From an uncultured Roseateles sp. (GTDB lineage Bacteria > Pseudomonadota > Gammaproteobacteria > Burkholderiales > Burkholderiaceae), in assembly GCA_946480605.1 (NCBI GenBank), contig CAMLKW010000158.1, forward strand, positions 1 to 10,639: DNA of 10,639 nt, given 5' to 3'. The position numbers and the translations under genes were made by a program. Shown one piece after another: positions 1-7,086 of this stretch. The notes below the pieces were generated by a model. That model was not told the DNA's origin and did no database searches. It saw only the letters and a program-made list of their open reading frames with translations. Within the stretch, counting starts at the first letter, position 1, and every line of letters starts with the position of its first letter.

Positions 1-611
1 GCTACAAGTACCTCAACGGCGGCCCTGGCGCACCGGCCTTCGTGTGGGTGAACCCGCGCCACGCCGACAGCTGCTGGCAGCCGCTGGCCGGCTGGTGGGG
101 CCACGACAAGCCCTTCGCCTTCACGCCCGACTACCAGCCGGCCGCCGGCATCGTGCGCTACCAGTGCGGCACGCAGCCCATGATCAGCCTGGCCGCGCTG
201 GAGTGCGGCGTGCAGAGCGTGCTGGCGGCCGAGCCCCTGGGTGGCATGGCCGCGTTGCGGAGCAAGTCGCTGGCGCTCACCGATCTCTTCATCGCACTGG
301 TGGAAGAACGCTGCGCCGGGCACGGCCTGTCGCTGGTCACACCGCGCGAACACACCCGGCGCGGCTCGCAGGTCTGCCTGTCGAAAACGGAAGGCGCCTA
401 CGCCATCGTCCAGGCGCTCATCGCGCGCGGCGTCATCGGCGACTACCGCGCCGGCGACGGCGCGGGCCACCCCGACATCCTGCGCTTCGGATTCACCCCG
501 CTGTACGTGGGCTTCGAGGACGTGTGGAACGCGGTCGAACACCTGCGCGAGGTGCTGGAGACCGGCGAGTGGCAAGGCGCCGAGTTCCAGCGCCAGCACG
601 CGGTGACCTGA
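1..611 (+). CDS. kynU: Kynureninase, C-terminal half (5' end outside window)
   Basis: PLP-dependent hydrolase of tryptophan catabolism that cleaves kynurenine to anthranilate and alanine (3-hydroxykynurenine is also used by the family). The first complete codon is at base 3, and 202 residues are visible of the usual 400 to 420. The fragment opens with YKYLNGGPG, the family's PLP-lysine motif, so the Lys at bases 6-8 is the expected Schiff-base residue. Further family signatures are [14 protein letters not shown] near residue 55 and [16 protein letters not shown] near residue 160. The stop TGA at 609-611 abuts the kynA ATG with no spacer, which indicates co-transcription and probably translational coupling. 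In related bacteria a kynurenine formamidase gene (kynB) usually lies in the same operon; it would have to be upstream, outside this window. Identification is firm; only the N-terminus is unseen. Confidence 0.96.
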   Translation, partial: YKYLNGGPGAPAFVWVNPRHADSCWQPLAGWWGHDKPFAFTPDYQPAAGIVRYQCGTQPMISLAALECGVQSVLAAEPLGGMAALRSKSLALTDLFIALVEERCAGHGLSLVTPREHTRRGSQVCLSKTEGAYAIVQALIARGVIGDYRAGDGAGHPDILRFGFTPLYVGFEDVWNAVEHLREVLETGEWQGAEFQRQHAVT

Positions 612-1463
612 ATGAGCGACTCCACCCAACGCCCCGAGGACGTGGTGCGCGAGGAGCGCGCCCAGCTCGACTTCAGCCGCGACATGAGCTACGGCGACTA
701 CCTGCAGCTCGACGCCATCCTGAACGCGCAGAAGCCGCTCTCGCCCGACCACAACGAGATGCTGTTCATCGTGCAGCACCAGACGTCCGAGCTGTGGATG
801 AAGCTGATGCTGCACGAGCTGCAGGCGGCCGTGGCCCAGGTGGCGTCCGACCGGCTGCCCGAGGCCTTCAAGATGCTGGCCCGCGTGTCGCGCATCATGG
901 AGCAGCTGGTGCACGCCTGGGACGTGCTGGCCACGATGACGCCGCCGGAGTACTCGGCCGTGCGGCCCTATCTGGCCAAGAGCAGCGGCTTCCAGAGCGC
1001 ACAGTACCGGCGCATCGAGTTCATGCTGGGCAACAAGAACGCCGCCATGCTGAAGCCGCACGAGCACCGCCCCGACCTGCTGGCCCAGGTGCAGGCGGCC
1101 TATGAGGCACCGTCGCTGTACGACGAGGTGCTGCGGCTGATGGCCCGCCGCGGCATCGCCATGCCGGCCACTCAGCTGGAGCGCGACTGGACCCAGCCCC
1201 GCGCGGCCGACGACGGCGTGAAAGACGCCTGGCTGAGCGTCTACCGCGCGCCGCAGGCCCACTGGGACCTGTACCAGATGGGCGAGGAACTGGTGGACCT
1301 GGAGGACGCCTTCCGCCTCTGGCGCTTCCGCCACGTGACCACCGTGGAGCGCGTCATCGGCTTCAAGCGCGGCACCGGCGGCACCGGCGGCGTCAGCTAC
1401 CTGCGCAAGATGCTGGACGTGGTGCTGTTCCCGGAGCTGTGGTCGCTGCGCACGGAGCTGTAA
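612..1463 (+). CDS. kynA: Tryptophan 2,3-dioxygenase
   Basis: Heme enzyme that opens the indole ring of L-tryptophan with O2 to give N-formylkynurenine, the first and committed step of the kynurenine route. The product is cytosolic, 283 residues long, normal for bacterial TDO. The segment [19 protein letters not shown] at residues 52-70 contains H56, matching the active-site His (His55 in the Xanthomonas campestris enzyme). [13 protein letters not shown] holds H241, matching the proximal heme ligand (His240 there). The glycine-rich GTGGTGG segment that closes over substrate follows directly. The ATG comes immediately after the kynU stop, and no strong Shine-Dalgarno is visible, so translation is probably coupled to kynU. 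A hairpin 11 bases past the stop may end the operon. No key residue appears to be missing. Confidence 0.98.
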   Translation: MSDSTQRPEDVVREERAQLDFSRDMSYGDYLQLDAILNAQKPLSPDHNEMLFIVQHQTSELWMKLMLHELQAAVAQVASDRLPEAFKMLARVSRIMEQLVHAWDVLATMTPPEYSAVRPYLAKSSGFQSAQYRRIEFMLGNKNAAMLKPHEHRPDLLAQVQAAYEAPSLYDEVLRLMARRGIAMPATQLERDWTQPRAADDGVKDAWLSVYRAPQAHWDLYQMGEELVDLEDAFRLWRFRHVTTVERVIGFKRGTGGTGGVSYLRKMLDVVLFPELWSLRTEL

Positions 1464-1473
1464 GCGCAGCAAG

Positions 1474-1491
1474 GCGGGGCCGCAGCCCCGC
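1474..1491. terminator. Hairpin between convergent kynA and the xylanase gene
   Basis: A perfect 7-bp GC stem (GCGGGGC/GCCCCGC, arms 1474-1480 and 1485-1491) with a CGCA loop fills most of the 34-bp gap between the two convergent stops. It can form in both transcripts. Neither strand has a proper T-run after it; the kynA side continues TCGTCCTT. A bidirectional terminator is therefore plausible from position and structure but not proven. Confidence 0.5.
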
Positions 1492-1497
1492 TCGTCC

Positions 1498-2727
1498 TTA
1501 CGGGCTGACGAAGGTGTTGATGCTGCCGGGATCGACCCAGGCCGTGCCCTGGCCATTGGTCATCGTGATGGTGCCGGCGCCCGCGTTCGAGTAGCTGGCC
1601 GAGGTGCGCGTCTTGGCGAAGGACGCCACCGAGCCGCTCTGCAGGTTGAACACCAGCTGGCGCTGCGAGCTGCCGGTGTTGATGGCCACGATGGCCAGCT
1701 TGCCGGCCGCGTTCTTGTAGGCCGTGACGAACACGTCGGCATGCGGCTTCTCGGTGGCGGCGATGCGCTGCCAGCCCGGCCGCACGTAGCGCGCGTACTG
1801 GGCCATGATGTAGCCGCGCTTGCTGACCGCGCCGTCCTCGGTGAGCAGGCCGTAGCTGCGCCGGATGTACCACCACACGTAGGCGTTGTAGTTGGACACC
1901 ATGCTGGCGTGCAGCTCCTGCGCCAGCGGCATGGCCTGGGCCCAGTCGTTGGCATCGTTGGTGTTGGTGATGTGCTCGGTCATCCACAACTCCTTGCCCT
2001 TGCTGCGCGCCAGCGGGTAGTCGCTGGGCGTGGCGCCGTACAGGTGGCCGCCGATGATGTCCACGTGCTGCACGGCGGTGGCGTCGTTCAGCATCGGGTC
2101 GGACAGCGACTTGTTGAATCCCAGCGCCTCGGGCGCGATGACCTTGAGGCTGCCGAAGCGCGAGCCCTGGCCCTGCAGGAAGCTGACGAACTGCGCGGCC
2201 GTCCAGGCGCAGCTCTCGTAGTCCGGGTGCCAGTCCGGCTCGTTCTGCACCGAGATGGCGTGCAGCGCCGCGTTGCCGGAGCTCATGTAGCTGGCGAAGC
2301 TCAGCAAGTGGGACGCGTAATCGGCATAGCGTGAGGCCAGCAGCGTGCCGCCGTTGATGAGGCTGTTGTTGGACTTCCAGGCCGCCGGCGGCGTCCAGGG
2401 CGTGGCGAACAACGTCACGCCCATCGATTTGGCCAGCTGCGCCGTGGGCAGCTGCGTGGCCCAGTTGGCACTGTTGGGGTCGATGCGCATGCGCATGATG
2501 GACAGCCCGACCTGCCCGTTGCCCGTGCCGAAGGCCGTGTTGGCCTGCGCGGCGGTCAGGTCGGCGATCCAGCCCGCGCCGTTCATGCCGCCGAAGCCGC
2601 GCACCGTCTGGTACACGGTGTTGGGGTTGAGGTTGACCGTCTGCGCGGACGCCTGCGGCAGCAGCGCCGCGAGCGCCAGCCCGGCCAGAAGCCGGCGGGC
2701 GCCGTGAGTGAAAGCCTTGGGTTTCAT
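1498..2727 (-). CDS. xynC: Secreted GH30 endo-xylanase, glucuronoxylanase-like (subfamily 8)
   Basis: 409-residue extracellular glycoside hydrolase, predicted to cut beta-1,4-xylan at positions set by (methyl)glucuronic acid side groups. Residues 1-28 form a signal peptide: basic start with RR at 11-12, a hydrophobic Leu/Ala core, and a likely cut after ASA. The catalytic barrel follows, with RGFGGMNGAGW at 43-53. E163 in VQNEPDWHPDYESC is the expected acid/base and E251 in LWMTEHI the nucleophile. WWYIRRSYGL at 285-294 corresponds to the loop that in characterised GH30 subfamily 8 enzymes supplies the Arg contacting glucuronate. The last ~80 residues look like the associated beta domain, so length and architecture are complete. 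The ATG is supported by GGAG (2737-2740) nine bases upstream. The gene stands alone and opposite to both neighbours. Family assignment is firm; the subfamily specificity is inferred from the Arg loop. Confidence 0.9.
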   Translation of the reverse strand: MKPKAFTHGARRLLAGLALAALLPQASAQTVNLNPNTVYQTVRGFGGMNGAGWIADLTAAQANTAFGTGNGQVGLSIMRMRIDPNSANWATQLPTAQLAKSMGVTLFATPWTPPAAWKSNNSLINGGTLLASRYADYASHLLSFASYMSSGNAALHAISVQNEPDWHPDYESCAWTAAQFVSFLQGQGSRFGSLKVIAPEALGFNKSLSDPMLNDATAVQHVDIIGGHLYGATPSDYPLARSKGKELWMTEHITNTNDANDWAQAMPLAQELHASMVSNYNAYVWWYIRRSYGLLTEDGAVSKRGYIMAQYARYVRPGWQRIAATEKPHADVFVTAYKNAAGKLAIVAINTGSSQRQLVFNLQSGSVASFAKTRTSASYSNAGAGTITMTNGQGTAWVDPGSINTFVSP

Positions 2728-2780
2728 GTCGTTTGTCTCCGTTGTTCTAGGGCCGAGCCGGGGATTCCGGCGATGGGACC

Positions 2781-2811
2781 GCCCACAGCGGCGCCTGGCG
2801 CCGCTGTGGGC
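2781..2811. repeat. Perfect 31-nt inverted repeat upstream of the xylanase gene
   Basis: Two exact 15-base arms (2781-2795, beginning GCCCACAGCG, and 2797-2811, ending CGCTGTGGGC) flank a single central T at 2796. The symmetry stops abruptly outside the arms. It lies in the divergent region, 53 bases upstream of the xylanase ATG, with no T-run on either side. It could be an operator, a very stable 5'-leader hairpin, or a leftover terminator. The symmetry itself is certain; its role is not known. Confidence 0.85.
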
Positions 2812-2817
2812 CAGGGC

Positions 2818-2847
2818 ATGCTAGGAAGCCGCCCCGCGCCCGACCAA
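2818..2847 (-). promoter_or_regulatory. Candidate sigma-70 promoter for the xylanase gene
   Basis: On the minus strand TTGGTC (2847-2842) and TAGCAT (2823-2818) are separated by 18 bases. Both boxes are only partial matches. Transcription would start near 2811, so the 31-nt inverted repeat would form the first bases of the transcript. Weak evidence, given mainly because of that geometry. Confidence 0.25.
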
Positions 2848-2943
2848 TCACTTGTCTGGCGGCGCCGATCCGGGTGTGGCAATCGACCACCTCAGATGCG
2901 CGACAGCGCCGCCGCCGCGCCGACCGGGCCGGAACGCCCTTTT

Positions 2944-2952
2944 TGCGAGAAT
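2944..2952 (+). promoter_or_regulatory. Candidate extended -10 element for the Xaa-Pro aminopeptidase gene
   Basis: TGCGAGAAT at 2944-2952 reads as an extended -10 (TG, one base, then GAGAAT), directly after a short T-run. No -35 match is visible at normal spacing. It would give a leader of roughly 57 bases before the ATG at 3016. It is the most promoter-like stretch in an otherwise unremarkable GC-rich divergent region (2728-3015). Confidence 0.25.
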
Positions 2953-3015
2953 CCGCCCACATTGACCCAGGCCGCCGCCGACCCGGCCGCGGCCGCCCTC
3001 CAAGGCTCCAACACC

Positions 3016-4833
3016 ATGGACACCCGCACCTCCGAGACCCGCCTGCGCATCGAGCGCCTGCGCGACGCCCTCCTCGCCCATGACACACACGCCGTGCTCG
3101 TGCCGTCCAGCGACCCCCATCTGTCCGAATACCTGCCCGGCCGTTGGCAGGGCCGGCAATGGCTGTCGGGCTTCACCGGCTCGGTGGGCAGCCTGGTCGT
3201 CACCCGCGACAAAGCCGCGCTGTTCGCCGACAGCCGCTACTGGGCCCAGGCCGAGGCCCAGCTGGCCGGCAGCGGCATCGAGCTGCAGAAGATGAACTCG
3301 GGCGCCTCCACGCTCTACATCGACTGGATCGCCGACGCGCTGCAACCCGGCCAGACGCTGGCCGTGGACGGCCAGGTGCTGGGCCTGTCGCTGGCCAAGG
3401 CCTTGCGTGCCGGCCTGGGCCGCAAGGGCGTGCAGCTGCGCACCGACGCCGACCTGCTGGCCGCCGCCTGGGACGACCGCCCCGGCCTGCCCACCGAGCC
3501 CGTCTACGAGCACGTGCCGCCGCAGGCCGCCGTGGCCCGCGCCGACAAGCTGGCCCACGTGCGCGCGGCCATGGCCGCCGCCGGCGCCACGCACCACCTC
3601 GTGTCCACCGTGGACGACGTGGCCTGGCTGCTGAACCTGCGCGGCGCCGACGTGGAGTGCAACCCGGTCTTCATCGCCCACCTGCTGCTGGACGCCGCTG
3701 GCGGCCGCCTGTTCATCGCCGACGGCAAGGTGCCGGCCGACGTGGTGGCCCGGCTGGCCGCGGACGGCATCCAGCTCGCGCCCTACACCCAGGCCGCCGC
3801 CGCACTGGCCGCGCTGCCGGCCGACGCGACGCTGCTGGTCGATCCGCGCCGCATCACGCTGGGCCTGCGCGAAGCCGTGCCTTCGGCCGTGAAGGTCGTC
3901 GAGCAGATCAACCCGAGCACGCTGCTGAAGAGCCGCAAGAGCGCCGCCGAGGCGGTGTTCATCCGCGAGGCCATGGCCGAGGACGGCGCGGCCATGTGCG
4001 AGTTCTACGCCGAGTTCGAGGCCTCGCTGGCCCGTGGCGAACGCTGGAGCGAGCTGGACATCGACACCCGGCTGTCCGCCTGCCGCAAGCGCCGCAAGGA
4101 TTTCGTGGGCTTGAGCTTCTCGACCATCGCCGGCTGGATGGCCAACGGCGCCCTGCCCCACTACCGCGCCACACCCGAGTCGTTCGCCCAGATCGACGGC
4201 AACGGCCTGCTGCTGATCGACTCCGGCGGCCAGTACCTGGGCGGCACCACGGACATCACCCGCGTCTGGCCCATCGGCCAGGTGTCCGACGCCCAGAAGC
4301 GCGACTACACGCTGGTGCTGAAGGGCACCATCGCGCTGTCGCGCACGCGCTTCCCGCGCGGCACGCTGAGCCCCATGCTGGACGCCATCGCCCGCGCACC
4401 GCTGTGGGAGCACGGCCTGGACTACGGCCACGGCACCGGCCACGGCGTCGGCTACTTCCTGAACGTGCACGAAGGCCCGCAGAGCATCAGCAAGGCCATC
4501 CCCGACGCCACGATGGCGATGGAGCCCGGCATGATCACGTCCATCGAGCCGGGTCTGTACCGCCCGGGCCTGTGGGGCGTGCGCATCGAGAACCTGGTGC
4601 TCAACGTCGCCATCGACACGCCGGAGAAGAATGCCTTCGGCGAGATGCTGGCGTTCGAGACGCTGACGCTGTGCCCCATCGCGACGAGCTGCATCGACCT
4701 GACGCTGATGCGCGCCGACGAGATCGCCTGGCTGAACGCCTACCACGCCACCGTGCGCGAGCGCCTGCAGCCGCTGGTGAGCGGCGCGGCGCTGGCCTGG
4801 CTGCTGACCGGCACCGAGCCGCTGGCCGCGTGA
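3016..4833 (+). CDS. pepP: Xaa-Pro aminopeptidase, M24B family, XPNPEP1-type
   Basis: 605-residue cytosolic metallopeptidase that removes the N-terminal residue from peptides whose second residue is proline. It has the long three-domain plan of eukaryotic-type APP1: two N-terminal creatinase-like domains (about 1-310) and a C-terminal pita-bread catalytic domain. VPSSDPHLSEYLPGRW and WLSGFTGSVG near the N-terminus are typical of the group. All five dimetal ligands are present: D402 (LIDSGG), D413 (TTDITR), H476 (GTGHGVG), E511 (IEPGLY) and E525 (RIEN). The three shuttle histidines also align: H382, H472 and H485. The ATG at 3016 starts where family similarity starts; AAGG at 3002-3005 is a modest ribosome site. 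An open frame continues upstream to 2704, but that part overlaps the xylanase gene and has no family character. The stop overlaps the next gene by four bases. The symbol is used loosely, since E. coli PepP is a shorter relative. Confidence 0.95.
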   Translation: MDTRTSETRLRIERLRDALLAHDTHAVLVPSSDPHLSEYLPGRWQGRQWLSGFTGSVGSLVVTRDKAALFADSRYWAQAEAQLAGSGIELQKMNSGASTLYIDWIADALQPGQTLAVDGQVLGLSLAKALRAGLGRKGVQLRTDADLLAAAWDDRPGLPTEPVYEHVPPQAAVARADKLAHVRAAMAAAGATHHLVSTVDDVAWLLNLRGADVECNPVFIAHLLLDAAGGRLFIADGKVPADVVARLAADGIQLAPYTQAAAALAALPADATLLVDPRRITLGLREAVPSAVKVVEQINPSTLLKSRKSAAEAVFIREAMAEDGAAMCEFYAEFEASLARGERWSELDIDTRLSACRKRRKDFVGLSFSTIAGWMANGALPHYRATPESFAQIDGNGLLLIDSGGQYLGGTTDITRVWPIGQVSDAQKRDYTLVLKGTIALSRTRFPRGTLSPMLDAIARAPLWEHGLDYGHGTGHGVGYFLNVHEGPQSISKAIPDATMAMEPGMITSIEPGLYRPGLWGVRIENLVLNVAIDTPEKNAFGEMLAFETLTLCPIATSCIDLTLMRADEIAWLNAYHATVRERLQPLVSGAALAWLLTGTEPLAA

Positions 4834-5759
4834 GGCGGCTGGCCGCGCTGCTGCTGATCGCGGCCGGCGCGGCTGGCCCGGCTTCGGCACAGCCCCGCTT
4901 CGAGGGCTTGTGCGATGCGTCCGCCGCAGTGGCGCTGGACGCGCGCCACTTCATCGTGGCCGATGACGAGCGCAACACGCTGGTGGTCTATCGCCGTGGT
5001 GAGGCGCAGCGTGTTGGCGAGGTGGACCTGGCCAAGTTCCTGAAGGCGAAGAAGGAGTCCGACCTCGAAGGTGCGGCCCAGGCGGGTTCGCGCATCTACT
5101 GGATCGCCTCGCACGCACGCAACAGCGCGGGCGAGCTGCGCGAGGACCGGCACCGCTTCTTCGCGACCGAGGTGCGCGGCGCCACGGTGGTGCCCGTGGG
5201 CCAGCCCTACACGCGCTTGCTGGCCGACTTGCTGGCCACGCCGGCGCTGGCGCCGCTGCTGGCGGAGGCGTCCCGGCGCGCGGCCGAGGCCGATGGCGGC
5301 TTCAACATCGAGGGCCTGGCCGCGGCCCCCGACGGCGGCCTGCTCGTCGGCCTGCGCAACCCGGTGCCGCGAGGCTTGGCCCTCATCGTGCCGCTGCTGA
5401 ATCCTGCCGAGCTGATCTGGGGCCAGGGCCCGGCGCGCTTCGGCACGGCCCTCCGGCTCGACCTGGGTGGCCGCGGCGTGCGCAGCCTGGAGCGCGTGGG
5501 CAATGGCTACCTGATCGCCGCCGGCCCGACCGGCGACGAGGGCAGCTTCGCCGTCTACCGCTGGAGCGGCAAGGCCGGTGATGCGCCCGTAGCGCTGAAG
5601 CTGGACCTGGGCACGCTGCGCCCCGAAGCGCTGTTCGCCTGGCCCGACGGCCGGCTCACGCTGCTCAGCGACGACGGTGGCGTGCAGGTGGGCAAGAAGG
5701 CCTGCAAGGACGCAGGCAAGTCCAAGCGGGCCTTCCGCGCGCTGGACGTCAGGCCTTGA
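4830..5759 (+). CDS. Exported DUF3616-family protein of unknown function
   Basis: 309 residues from a GTG at 4830-4832 that overlaps the aminopeptidase TGA (GTGA, 4830-4833), so translation is probably coupled. Residues 1-20 are a clear signal peptide (MRRLAALLLIAAGAAGPASA, predicted cut before QP), which supports this start although no good Shine-Dalgarno is seen. The mature protein is therefore probably periplasmic. It shows the DUF3616 pattern: LCDASAAVALDARHFIVADDERNTL near the start, then ESDLEGAA, NIEGLAAAPDGGLLVGLRNPVP and LIVPLLNP in the middle. The repeated beta-strand/turn rhythm suggests a propeller-like fold, which is inference. No catalytic motif is recognised. Its last 11 bases overlap the end of the opposing transporter gene. 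Upstream reading in the same frame through the aminopeptidase gene is not coding. Confidence 0.85.
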   Translation: MRRLAALLLIAAGAAGPASAQPRFEGLCDASAAVALDARHFIVADDERNTLVVYRRGEAQRVGEVDLAKFLKAKKESDLEGAAQAGSRIYWIASHARNSAGELREDRHRFFATEVRGATVVPVGQPYTRLLADLLATPALAPLLAEASRRAAEADGGFNIEGLAAAPDGGLLVGLRNPVPRGLALIVPLLNPAELIWGQGPARFGTALRLDLGGRGVRSLERVGNGYLIAAGPTGDEGSFAVYRWSGKAGDAPVALKLDLGTLRPEALFAWPDGRLTLLSDDGGVQVGKKACKDAGKSKRAFRALDVRP

Positions 5760-6930
5760 CCAGCACCGGGTAGCGCCACACCAGCGCCGCGCTCACCAGC
5801 AACTGCACCAGCACACCGCAGAACACCGGCACCGCGCTGCCCTCACCGCCCAGGAACGGCGCCACCAACTGCGTGCCCAGCGCACCGGCCGCCAGCAATG
5901 CCAGCACCAGCATGGCCGTCGCGCGGCCCATCTGCGCGGGCGGCACGGCCAGCGCGTCGACGAACGTGGCCGGCCCGCGGATCGCCAGCGAACCGCAGAA
6001 GCACATCCAGTAGGCCGCCACCGCCGCATAGGGCAGTTGCCCCAGCCACGCAACCAGCAGCGCCAGCGTGCAGGCCACCAGCTGCACCGACGCGCCCAGC
6101 CGCACCACGCGCGCATGGCCCAGCCGCTTGGCCAGCCGGCCGGACTGCGACGCGCCCAGCATGAACGAGCCCACGCCCAGCACCTGCAGCAGCGCGAAGG
6201 CGTCGGAGCCCAGGCCCAGCGAGTGCTGCAGCAGCTGCGGCGCACTGGCCAGGAAGGTCAGCAGCGCGCCTATGCACAGCGCGTGCGACAGCGCCAGACG
6301 CAGGTAGCTGCGGTTGCGCAGGATGGCGACATAGCTCGCGTCGTGGTCGAGATCGAGGCCGGGCAGCCGGCGCGGCGCGATCTTGACGACCCAGGGCAGC
6401 ACCAGCAGCGACAGCGCGGCCAGCACCCAGAAGGTGCCGCGCCAGTCGGTGACCTGCAACAGCAGCGCGCCCAGCACGGGGCCGGCCGCCGGCACGATGG
6501 CCTCGACCATGGAGATGGCGGCAATGCCGCGCACCACGTCCGCATCCGCCAGCGTGGCGCGCACGACGGTGGGCGCCACCACGGTGGCCGCAGCCGCCGC
6601 CAGGCCCTGCAGCAGCCGGAACACCAGCAGCGTCTCGATGTTGGGCGCCAGCGCGCAGCCCAGGCTGGTCAGCGTCAGCAGCGCCAGGCCAATCTGCACG
6701 CAGCGGCGCGGCCCCAGGCGGTTCAGCCACTCGCCCCACAGCAGCTGCGCGGCGGCCAGGCCGGCCAGGTAGACGGCCACCGTGGCCTGGGCCAGCGAGA
6801 TGCTGATGCCCATGCCGACCTGCAGCGCCGGCACGGCAGGCAGGTAGAGGTCCATCGCGGCCATGCTGACGCCGGTCACGAAGGCCAGCGGCAGGATGGT
6901 GCGTATGGAGGCGGAGGATGAAGAAGACAT
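5749..6930 (-). CDS. Bcr/CflA-type MFS multidrug efflux transporter
   Basis: 393-residue inner-membrane proton-coupled exporter of the major facilitator superfamily (DHA1, 12 membrane segments expected). Features of the Bcr/CflA group are DLYLPAVPAL at 27-36 at the end of TM1, the TM2-3 loop LWGEWLNRLGPRR (motif A-like), and FRLLQGLAAAAATVVAPTVVRA in TM4-5 (motif C region). Hydrophobic segments continue to the end, so it looks complete. The substrate cannot be told from sequence; drug/toxicant export is a family inference. The ATG at 6930 is chosen because AAAGGG lies six bases upstream; a TTG at 6936 in the same frame would touch that site. The Shine-Dalgarno can be closed in a hairpin, which hints at control of translation. 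Its 3' end overlaps the opposing DUF3616 gene by 11 bases, and it is divergent from the FAD oxidoreductase gene. Confidence 0.9.
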   Translation of the reverse strand: MSSSSSASIRTILPLAFVTGVSMAAMDLYLPAVPALQVGMGISISLAQATVAVYLAGLAAAQLLWGEWLNRLGPRRCVQIGLALLTLTSLGCALAPNIETLLVFRLLQGLAAAAATVVAPTVVRATLADADVVRGIAAISMVEAIVPAAGPVLGALLLQVTDWRGTFWVLAALSLLVLPWVVKIAPRRLPGLDLDHDASYVAILRNRSYLRLALSHALCIGALLTFLASAPQLLQHSLGLGSDAFALLQVLGVGSFMLGASQSGRLAKRLGHARVVRLGASVQLVACTLALLVAWLGQLPYAAVAAYWMCFCGSLAIRGPATFVDALAVPPAQMGRATAMLVLALLAAGALGTQLVAPFLGGEGSAVPVFCGVLVQLLVSAALVWRYPVLVKA

Positions 6931-6936
6931 GCACAA

Positions 6937-6952
6937 CCCTTTTCACAAAGGG
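6937..6952 (-). promoter_or_regulatory. Shine-Dalgarno-sequestering hairpin before the MFS gene
   Basis: Read on the minus strand, CCCTTT-GTGA-AAAGGG forms a perfect 6-bp stem closed by a GTGA loop (GNRA type). The 3' arm AAAGGG is the Shine-Dalgarno itself, six bases from the ATG. The 5' arm can also pair with AAGGGC just upstream, since 6948-6959 is the palindrome AAGGGCGCCCTT, giving two mutually exclusive folds. The pairing is seen; the regulatory role is inference. Confidence 0.5.
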
Positions 6953-6984
6953 CGCCCTTGTCCAGTCGTCTCCCCCGAGCGTGG

Positions 6985-7004
6985 CGAAGGCATCGTGGCC
7001 TTCG
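6985..7004. repeat. Stem-loop in the MFS/oxidoreductase divergent region
   Basis: CGAAGGC (6985-6991) and GCCTTCG (6998-7004) form a perfect 7-bp stem with a six-base loop. If the transporter transcript starts near 7047, this would be the middle of three stem-loops in its leader. No function can be assigned. Confidence 0.5.
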
Positions 7005-7023
7005 TCGCAGCACCCCTCGGCGG

Positions 7024-7048
7024 GACGGCGCCGCTGAGACGGCGCGTC
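7024..7048. repeat. GC-rich stem-loop in the MFS/oxidoreductase divergent region
   Basis: GCGCCG (7028-7033) pairs with CGGCGC (7040-7045) across a CTGAGA loop, and GAC/GTC (7024-7026 with 7046-7048) extends the stem past one bulged G. It sits just downstream of the proposed -10 of the transporter gene, so it could be the first leader hairpin or an operator. No function is assigned. Confidence 0.5.
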
Positions 7049-7052
7049 ACGG

Positions 7053-7058
7053 ATTCTA
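7053..7058 (-). promoter_or_regulatory. Candidate -10 box for the MFS gene
   Basis: TAGAAT on the minus strand matches the sigma-70 -10 consensus at five of six bases. No convincing -35 is visible at 16 to 18 bases. A start near 7047 would give the transporter a leader of about 117 bases that contains three stem-loops. CTAGGC occurs twice here, at 7056-7061 and 7073-7078, which may be a regulator site or chance. Confidence 0.3.
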
Positions 7059-7086
7059 GGCAGAGCCGCCTGCTAGGCTGATGGTC

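Noticed and set aside
44..1105. 353-codon frame across kynU and kynA
   Set aside because: It is Arg/Ala-rich and out of frame with two unmistakable enzymes.
2704..3015. Upstream in-frame extension of the aminopeptidase to 2704
   Set aside because: It would begin inside the xylanase gene, its translation has no peptidase character, and family similarity starts at the ATG at 3016.
3144..4829. Long open frame leading into the DUF3616 gene from within the aminopeptidase gene
   Set aside because: The upstream part is Arg/Pro-rich off-frame noise. The signal peptide places the true start at 4830.
2848..4890. 680-codon open frame antisense to the aminopeptidase
   Set aside because: The translation is low-complexity Ala/Gly/Arg/Gln/Val typical of the opposite strand of GC-rich coding DNA. 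The sense strand has all metal ligands of a known enzyme.
5677..6921. 414-codon open frame antisense to the transporter
   Set aside because: Gln/Arg/His-rich translation without any domain pattern. The opposite strand encodes a clear 12-segment transporter.
6931..6936. TTG start for the transporter at 6936
   Set aside because: The only Shine-Dalgarno-like site (AAAGGG) would directly touch the TTG, whereas it is six bases from the ATG at 6930.
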